Positions 57,424 through 64,000 of a stretch of DNA of 64,000 bases are shown piece after piece; position 1 is the stretch's first letter, and each line of letters begins with the position of its first letter. The DNA lies in contig JAOWBW010000861.1 in the NCBI GenBank assembly GCA_026119855.1, positions 516,884 through 580,883 on the forward strand. Direction: 5' to 3'. Origin of the DNA: Campanula takesimana. Its lineage: Eukaryota > Streptophyta > Magnoliopsida > Asterales > Campanulaceae. The position numbers and the translations under genes were made by a program. A model generated the notes under the pieces. That model worked only from the letters and a program-made list of their open reading frames with translations. It ran no database searches and had not been told where the DNA came from.

Positions 57424-58910
57424 TGTTGGTAGTGGTGCCCTAGGCACGTTTAATAAACGTTGTAATTGTTATCATTTATTTCATATCAATAAAGAAATGT
57501 TTTGATTATTATTGTTGTTCATGTTTACTTATAATAATCTCCGTCCCTAGTACTTGTTAAGCACTAGTATAAAGGCTAAATAATCATGGGATGATCATGT
57601 TAGATTTATGGGTACTTGTTTGGAACAAGGTACTGGACATGACCCGCCGTATGAGATTTATGTCATGGTCTATGTCGTACATATATCTCATATTAGTTAT
57701 GTCATTCGAATCCTTAGACATGAAGTTATTATAGTCTTCCACTTGATGAACATTATGTTTGACATATTCAAACGCTACCTTTAACCCGGAAGTTATAAAG
57801 GGTATGATTGGCATAATCGGATTCACGTAGGGAAGAATAATAAGCTAAATGGATTTGTCCCTCTTCGGAGAGATGTCAAGCTTGGGCCTCTCGTAGGAAT
57901 GATGTTGATGAAAATGTTCGGCCGAACTCAAATGAATTGTTTAGATCAATGTCATTTGTATTATCAACATATTCGGAATCGAGAAAGTATTGAACAAAAC
58001 AAGTTGACTTATTGACCATGACTTGTGTTCAATGACATCGTGGACAAAGGGATTATGACATATTCTAAAGGAATGCGAACTTGTATCTAGTTATACTATT
58101 TGGGTAGGTATGACGGTTTGCTAGAACCTAATCATATCTTTTGGAGTCATGTTTGAGTCCATTGCCAACTTAGTATAATCCTAGAGGGTCACACACAATA
58201 GAATGAATCTTAAATAAGGACTATATTGGAATTTGGAAAATATGGGAATCTGGACAAGTGGGCGACCGCACAGGATGGCTTGGGCGGCCGCACAGTTTGG
58301 TTCAAATAGTACCAAAACCTTCCAGATAGATGTGCGACCGCACAAGGGTTTTGGGCGGCCGCACACCGTGTCGGGACTGGTTTCCTAATTTGTTTTGGAA
58401 AGGAATTTTGAACGGGTTTAGACACAAGTTTCCTATTTGGAATAGGTCTAACTTGTATATAAACATCCAAATTCGGGCCAGAACATAATATAGCTTTTGT
58501 GAAAGTCTCCAAAGAGTTTGAGAGAGTTTTATTTTGTTCTAAGACATCTTAGATTGAAGAACAAAATAATACACAAAATAAATTCCATATAGTTCTTGTC
58601 AATTGTGAAAGTGTGTTTCATAATTTTGGTCTAGCAACCAAGATCAAGAAGTTTCTTGATATTCGTTCATGGTGTGTGTACCGCTAGAGGGTGAAGCTTA
58701 TCATCTTCAAAGTTCGTGTTCTTACTTTTGTGATCAAAGCTTCAAATTCTCCACCAATATCAAAGGCCAAATTCAAAGTCATCAAGGGTTAGTTTTTCTA
58801 GTATTCATATTGTTGTATTTGATTTAATCATATGAATGGATCTATGGGCTTTGGGTTTCATAAATTTTGAATGCTAATTTCCGCTGCGCATGTTACTACG
58901 AAACCCAACA
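57424..58910 (+). repeat. 3' LTR of Angela-like copy 3
   Basis: 1487 bp; GC tetrad at 58260, 58282, 58332 and 58353 (22-50-21). Confidence 0.95.
58260..58366 (+). promoter_or_regulatory. U3 GC tetrad in 3' LTR of copy 3
   Basis: Motif positions match those of the 5' LTR exactly. Confidence 0.75.
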
Positions 58911-59041
58911 TATTCTAGAATAGATATTGATTCAATTTACTAGTTTTAAGTCCTAGTAGGTTACCATATAGGTTAGGATTAGTTCTAGACGGTTTTAGAT
59001 TGTTTTTCAAGTTTTATGGGCACTATAAAATAGGCCTAAAG

Positions 59042-59683
59042 TGTAGGGACCGCGACCACCACCACCACTTTCCCACATTAGTATGATATTGTCCGCTTTG
59101 GGCCTAGCCCGCACGGATTTGTTTTTGGACATCCCCCAAAAGGCCTCATACTAATGAAGTGGGTGGATGCTCTTATATACCTTACAATTATTTCCTCAAT
59201 TGCCGATGTGGGACTTTGGGTTGCCACCCAACAATCCTACCCTCAAACCAAGGACCACACCGCTATGGCCCGCAGTGTTTCCTCTTGCCCATATCAGCAA
59301 AAGCTTGTACCAACCTCCCGCGAAACACCATCACCCTCGATTGCAAGACTTGATTCGCTACTTCGCACAAAGGAACCCCACCCTATAAAGCATACACACG
59401 GTCCACCCGGTCGGGCCCATCCGAACCATGGCTCTAATACCACTTGTAGGGACCGCGACTACCACCACCACTCTCCATATTAGTATGATATTATCCGCTT
59501 TGGGCCAAGCCCGCACGGATTTGTTTTTGGACATCCCCCAAAAGGCCTCATACTAATGAAGTGGGTGGGTGCTCTTATATACCTTTCAATTATTTCCTCA
59601 ATTGCCGATATGGGACTTTGGGTTGCCACCCAACAATCCTCCCTTCAAACTAAGGACCACACCGCTATGGCCCGCAATGTTTC
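59042..59683 (-). mobile_element. TRIM-like miniature LTR element
   Basis: Two direct repeats start TGTAGGGACCGCGAC at 59042 and 59445 and match for about 235 bp. The complement of 59430-59442 (GGCTCTAATACCA) is a tRNA-Met-type PBS two bases from the right repeat, so the element lies on the minus strand. The internal region is under 200 bp and non-coding. The right LTR appears cut at 59683. TRIM assignment from size and PBS. Confidence 0.75.
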
Positions 59684-60091
59684 TGACACGCCCCCAAGTC
59701 CCGGGATTCTCTAATAGAACCTCGAACCTAGTGCGCGTAACTAACAAGAAGCGGAAAAACGGGAATGACACCTGAATAAATCAACTGGTATCATATACAC
59801 TCAAGAGAAACGAGCTAAAATAGCTCACCACAAGTTCTATACCAAGATCTTTAAACCAAATGTGGTTATATACAAGTAAGTACTATACAAGTCTACCCAA
59901 GATACTGAGTCTAAACAACTGATACAAAATCATCCTCACCAAAACTGGAAAGGATAACGATCCCCAACAAGAACAACCTGCCAAGTAGGCCCCTGCTAAG
60001 TCGAGCCTCACAACGTATTACCACTTTCTTTCCTGGGGGGGGGGGGAATAAATAAACAAGGAACGGGGTGAGATAAATCTCAGTAAGTTAC
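59684..60091. repeat. Unclassified LTR-like fragment
   Basis: Begins TGACACGCCCCCAAGTCCCG, continues without a gene, and is cut by the Angela-like copy at 60092. A run of 12 G lies at about 60035-60046. The sharp start after the TRIM suggests the end of another LTR element; I cannot name the family. Confidence 0.4.
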
Positions 60092-61578
60092 TGTTGGTAG
60101 TGGTGCCCTAGGCACGTTTAATAAACGTTGTAATTGTTATCATTTATTTCATATCAATAAAGAGATGTTTTGATTATTATTGTTGTTCATGTCTACTTAT
60201 AATAATCTCCGTCCCTAGTACTTGTTAAGCGCCAGTATAAAGGCTAAATGATCATGGGATGATCATGTTAGATTTATGGATACTTGTTTGGAAGAAGGTA
60301 CTGGACATGACCCGCTGTATGAGATTTATGTCATGGTCTATGTCAAACATATATCTCATATTAGTTATGTCATTCGAATCCTTAGACATGAAGTTATTAT
60401 AGTCTTCCACTTGATGAACATTATGTTTGACATATTCAAACGCTGCCTTTAACCGAGTAGTTATAAAGGGTATGATTGGCATAATCGGATTCACGTAGGG
60501 AAGAATAATAAGCTAAATGAATTTGTCCTTCTTCGGAGAGATGTCAAGCTTGGGCCTCTCGTAGGAATGATGTTGATGAAATGTTCGGCCGGACTCAAAT
60601 GAATTGATTGGATCAATGTCATTTGGATTATCAACATATTCGGAATCGAGAAAGTATTGAACAAAACAAGTTGACTGTTTGACCATGACTTGTGTTCAAT
60701 GACGTCGTGGACAAAGGGATTATGACATGTTCTAAAGGAATGCGAACTTGTATCTAGTTATACCATTTGGGTAGGTATGACGGTTTGCTAGAACCTAATC
60801 ATATCTTATGGTTTCATGTTTGAACCCATTGCCAACTTAGTATAATCCTAGAGGGTCACACACAAGAGAACGAATCTTTAAAAGGACTATATTGGAATTT
60901 TGGAAATTTTGGAAATCTGGGGAAGTGGGCGACCGCACAGTATGGACTGGGCGGCCGCACACTTAGCTCAGTTTTGTACCAGTTTGTTTCAGATACTTGT
61001 GGGACCGAACAGTGGATTCTGGGCGGCCGCACAGTACTGTCGGGGGCAGTTTCCTAATTTGATTTGGAAAGGAATTTTGGACGGGTTTAGACACAAATTT
61101 CCTATTTGGAATAGATCTAACTTGTATATAAACAGCCAAATTCGGGCCAGAACACATCATAGCTTTTGTGCAAGTCTCCAAAGAGTTTGAGAGAGTTTTA
61201 TTTTGTTCTAAGACAACTTAGATTGAAGAACGAAATAATACACAAAACAAAATTCCATATAGTTCATATTAATTGTGAAAACGTGTTTCACAATTTGGTC
61301 TAGCAACCAAGATCAAGTGTTCTTGATATTCGTTCGTGGTGTGGATACCGCTAGAGGGTGAAGCTTATCATCTTCAAGTTCGTGTTCTTACTTTTGTGAT
61401 CAAAGCTTCAAGTTCTCCACCAAGATCAAAGACCAAATTCAAAGTCATCAAGGGTTAGTCTTTTCTAGTATTCATATTGCAAGTATTTGATTAAATCATA
61501 TGAACGGATCTATGGGCTTTGGGTTTCATAAATTTTAAATGCTAAATTCCGCTGCGCATGTTTGATCGAAACCCAACA
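60092..61578 (+). repeat. 5' LTR of Angela-like copy 4
   Basis: GC tetrad motif starts 60927, 60949, 60999 and 61021 (22-50-22). Confidence 0.93.
60927..61034 (+). promoter_or_regulatory. U3 GC tetrad of copy 4, spacing 22-50-22
   Basis: The third motif is damaged (GTGGGACCGAACAG) but its position is kept. Confidence 0.75.
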
Positions 61579-63130
61579 GTGGTATCAAAGCCCCGTTCAT
61601 GTTGATTATTTCAATACCTAGATCATGTTATGTGTATATAAATTGTTTATGTGCCTTGCATGATATGAATATTGGAATATATGATATTTATGTGTTATGT
61701 GATTTTATGTGGTTTATTGTTTTGCAACTTTAATCGCACGATTCAATCGCAATAAATAAATTATGATGGATTCAGAATTGTTGATTATTAATTTTTGATT
61801 GGATCAAAGTTTTGATAATCGGAGAAAAACAATTTTGAGGCAAAATTTTCGAACTTCAAAATTCTGTACATTCTGATCATCTTGGGCGACTGCACATAAT
61901 CACTTGGGCGGCCGCACATGTTTGGGCGACCGCACAGTGAGTTTTGGGCGGCCGCACATATTGATCAGATTGTCTGATTTTTGTAAAAAATTCAGAATTT
62001 GGAATTTTCGAAAAATTCAACAAAACAAGTAACAGAACCAGTCCAGACCTGCTGATCTGGAATGGGTTTTGGGTAGTTGGTTTGTGTGTGGATTTTGGGG
62101 TTTGATTTTCCTATTTGTTTTAGTCTTGTGATTCTAAGATTGGTTCAAGGTTTGGATGACTAATCTGCGTTCATCGAGATTGTGTTTCCCAAACTTGATC
62201 GCAATCAAAGTTTCAAAGATAAAACGAAGTTAGAATTATGAAGAGTTCATAATTGCTAAAATTAAGAAACAAAGTTCTTGATTCAATGATTGGAGATCCA
62301 TGTGGAATTGTGAATGCAATTGGCATACCTTCATCGAGACCATCTATTGCTTAGTTTCGGCCACATGGACTACTTTCTTGGTATCTTGAATTAGTGCGGA
62401 ATTGTGGATGCCTCATGGCTTAGTTTCGGCCGCACTTCTTGTTGTCTTGATTTGGAGATAATAACCAAAGTTGAAATAGTCTCATCCTCATAATTATAGA
62501 GAAACTATTGACACATAAGTATCATGCTTAAATTAATGGAGATTAATTTAATGGCTAAACTTGATGCGTAACATGTTTATATTATGTGCTCATAAATGTG
62601 TTGTATGCTATATGTGATGAACCTTCAAAGAAAGTTTTAAGTCCTTTTGCCATGCCATGATTAAAACACTTGTTTATACATGAGTAGTTTTATGTGGGCT
62701 CGCCAAAGCGAGGTGCATTGATTTTGTTCATGTATGAGCAAGATGAGTGAATAAGAGTTTCCTATACGTTTAAAATGGTTGGACTTAATTAAGCGTCAAA
62801 ACAGTTTTGGGCTTAAGGCAAAGATGAGATTTAACATGCTTTTTGAAATTAGATTTCTTAAATAATCTCATGAAAAGAACTGAGAGTCATATGAGATATG
62901 ATTGACAAGAGTTGTCTACCTAATTAATGTGATTTTGAGCGGTGCGCCAAAGCGTACTCAAAATTAGATTAAAGCGGGATCTCAACCCATTTAAATTATA
63001 CTATACATTAGATGTATAAAGAAGGTTGTATAATTTAGTGGGAGTATTTTGTTTGAAAAATACATTATTTATTTCTTTAATGAAAAACGGGTACTTATTA
63101 AATTTTGAAAATTTTGCATATTTGTAGATA
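61579..63130 (+). other. PBS and leader of Angela-like copy 4
   Basis: Leader GC tetrad 61884-61958 (starts 61884, 61906, 61924, 61946; 22-18-22) bracketed by TTCTGAT (61871-61877) and ATCAGAT (61964-61970). Hairpins 62699-62712 and 62942-62957, both with CAAA loops as in copy 1. Confidence 0.75.
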
Positions 63131-64000
63131 ATGACTACTAACACTCAATCAATTTCGTTGCGATCGATCCTTGAGAAGGATAAGCTCCAAGAGAATGGTA
63201 CGAACTTTATGGATTGGATCCGTAGCCTAAGAATTGTTCTTAGGCAATAAGATAAGTTGTACATTCTCGATGGGCCTCTTCCTGCTGAACCAGAACCTGC
63301 TGCCCCTAGGGCAGAAAGAGACAATTACAAGAAACATCGTAATGATTCTAGAGATGTAAGCTGTCTCATGCTTGCTACTATGTGCTCAAAACTCCAACAA
63401 AGTTTGGAACATTTGAAAGCCTATGAGATAGGCGTGGAGTTAAGAGCCATGTTTCAAGATCCAGCTAGGCAAGAGAGGTACAAGACCATTGTTGCATTCA
63501 CTACTTGTAAAATGAGTGAAGGGCAACAAGTGAGTCCTCACATGCTGAAAATGAAAGGTTATGTAGAGCACCTTGAGAAACTTGGCTATCCAATTCCACT
63601 GGAGCTAGCCACGGATCTCATTCTTAACTCATTACCTAAAAGTTATAATCAGTTTGTGATGAATTATAACATGCATGGAATGGATAAGAATCTCTCCGAG
63701 TTGCATGAGATGCTTAAAACTGTGGAGATGAAGATTGCGGAGAAAGGTTCTCCCGTGCTCTTAGTTCATGATGGGAAGAAGGCTGGTGCCAAAGGAAAGG
63801 GTAAGAAAGTTGTCAAACCCAAGATAAGCAAGGCAAGTGTTGCCAAGGCTTCTGAGGCAAAACCCGATTCACGATTCATTGTCAAGAGATTGGTCATTGG
63901 AAATGTAATTGCAAGGCTTTCTTGGAAGTGCAAAAGAAAGAAGAGCAGCAAGGATGCGCGACTTCAGGTATCTATATGATAGATATTCTCCTTTCTACCA
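63131..64000 (+). pseudogene. gag of Angela-like copy 4, broken
   Basis: ATG 63131 opens the family gag, but TAA at 63248-63250 stops it after 39 codons. The frame then stays open to about 63870, where a replaced and shortened segment removes the first cysteines of the zinc knuckle and shifts the frame. The remainder of pol lies outside the window. Confidence 0.85.

Larger units (their letters stand above)
50414..58910 (+). mobile_element. Angela-like Ty1/Copia retrotransposon, copy 3
   Basis: LTRs 50414-51900 and 57424-58910 (1487 bp each, about 26 differences by eye), PBS 51902-51914 (exact TGGTATCAGAGCC), leader, gag-pol 53463-57409, polypurine tract ending 57423. Target duplication GATTC/TATTC (50409-50413, 58911-58915) with one change. 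The uninterrupted site is present in the partner LTR at about 48727. Confidence 0.95.
48603..59041 (+). mobile_element. Gag-only LTR retrotransposon 2, with nested insertions in both LTRs
   Basis: 5' LTR 48603-49355 (TGATGCAGG...CTACATCA), PBS TGGTATCAGA at 49358, gag-like region 49398-50282, 3' LTR from 50283, interrupted by an Angela-like copy (50414-58910) and resuming at 58911. The 3' LTR breaks off at 59041 where a TRIM begins; its remainder is not seen. The LTR ends (TGA...CTACATCA) resemble those of gag-only element 1. Confidence 0.8.
60092..64000 (+). mobile_element. Angela-like Ty1/Copia retrotransposon, copy 4 (5' part)
   Basis: 5' LTR 60092-61578 (1487 bp), PBS 61580-61592 (one change, TGGTATCAAAGCC), leader 61579-63130, gag from 63131; runs off the window. 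The left flank GTTAC (60087-60091) would be the target duplication. Confidence 0.93.

Noticed and set aside
59154..59483. 109-codon frame across the TRIM
   Set aside because: It crosses the internal region and LTR boundary of a non-coding miniature element.

Overview
The window is nuclear DNA of a flowering plant, most likely a eudicot. It is AT-rich, has one intron-bearing gene with GT/AG splice sites, and carries plant Copia (Angela-like and Tork/TNT1-like) and Athila-type Gypsy elements, Stowaway MITEs, long-TIR Mutator-like elements, tRNA-derived SINEs and a TRIM. I cannot name the species. The only convincing host gene is a five-exon hexose/H+ symporter of the STP13 type (25015-31211, + strand); almost everything else is nested transposable elements.

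Layout. (1) 1-1639: low-complexity intergenic DNA and the tail of a MITE. (2) 1648-20816: a long-TIR Mutator-like element. A foldback element (1947-2702, TSD TTTTCATTT) sits in its left TIR, and an Angela-like Copia (3589-20433, TSD ATATC) sits in its interior. That Copia is split by a second copy of the same family (9015-17375, TSD CCGAC). (3) 21606-22828: a second Mutator-like element with about 190-bp TIRs, a 10-bp TSD and a GC-richer core. (4) 23286-24854: a SINE and three Stowaway MITEs upstream of the STP13-like gene; a fourth hairpin MITE lies in its intron 1. (5) 31655-38317: MITEs, the last containing a solo LTR (TSD AAAAG) that itself contains a complete minus-strand Tork/TNT1-like Copia (32986-37973, TSD GTTAT). 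(6) 39582-48244: a minus-strand non-autonomous gag-only LTR element (TSD CTAGT) split by an Athila-like Gypsy derivative (40683-47427, TSD CTTGT) that keeps gag-protease but has lost RT, RNase H and integrase. (7) 48603 onward: a second gag-only LTR element whose 3' LTR holds an Angela-like copy (50414-58910) and then a TRIM (59042-59683), an unclassified LTR-like fragment, and a fourth Angela-like copy (60092 to beyond the window).

Main discovery. Four different LTR-retrotransposon families (Angela-like Copia, Tork-like Copia, Athila-like Gypsy, gag-only element) each carry in U3, upstream of the TATA box, four short GC-rich near-palindromes. Their start-to-start spacing is 22-50-22 bp or within a few bases of it. 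The motif differs between families but the spacing does not. The Angela-like elements carry a second tetrad (22-18-22) in the RNA leader with 8-nt spacers of changing sequence. Further down the leader they have two or three small hairpins whose tetraloop is shared within an element but differs between elements (CAAA, CTCC, CCTA/CTTA). I know of no description of either architecture.

Every gag-pol frame is broken by stops or indels, so none of these copies is autonomous as it stands. LTR pairs differ by roughly 1-4% by hand count, so the insertions are recent, and the TSDs let the order of nesting be read directly.
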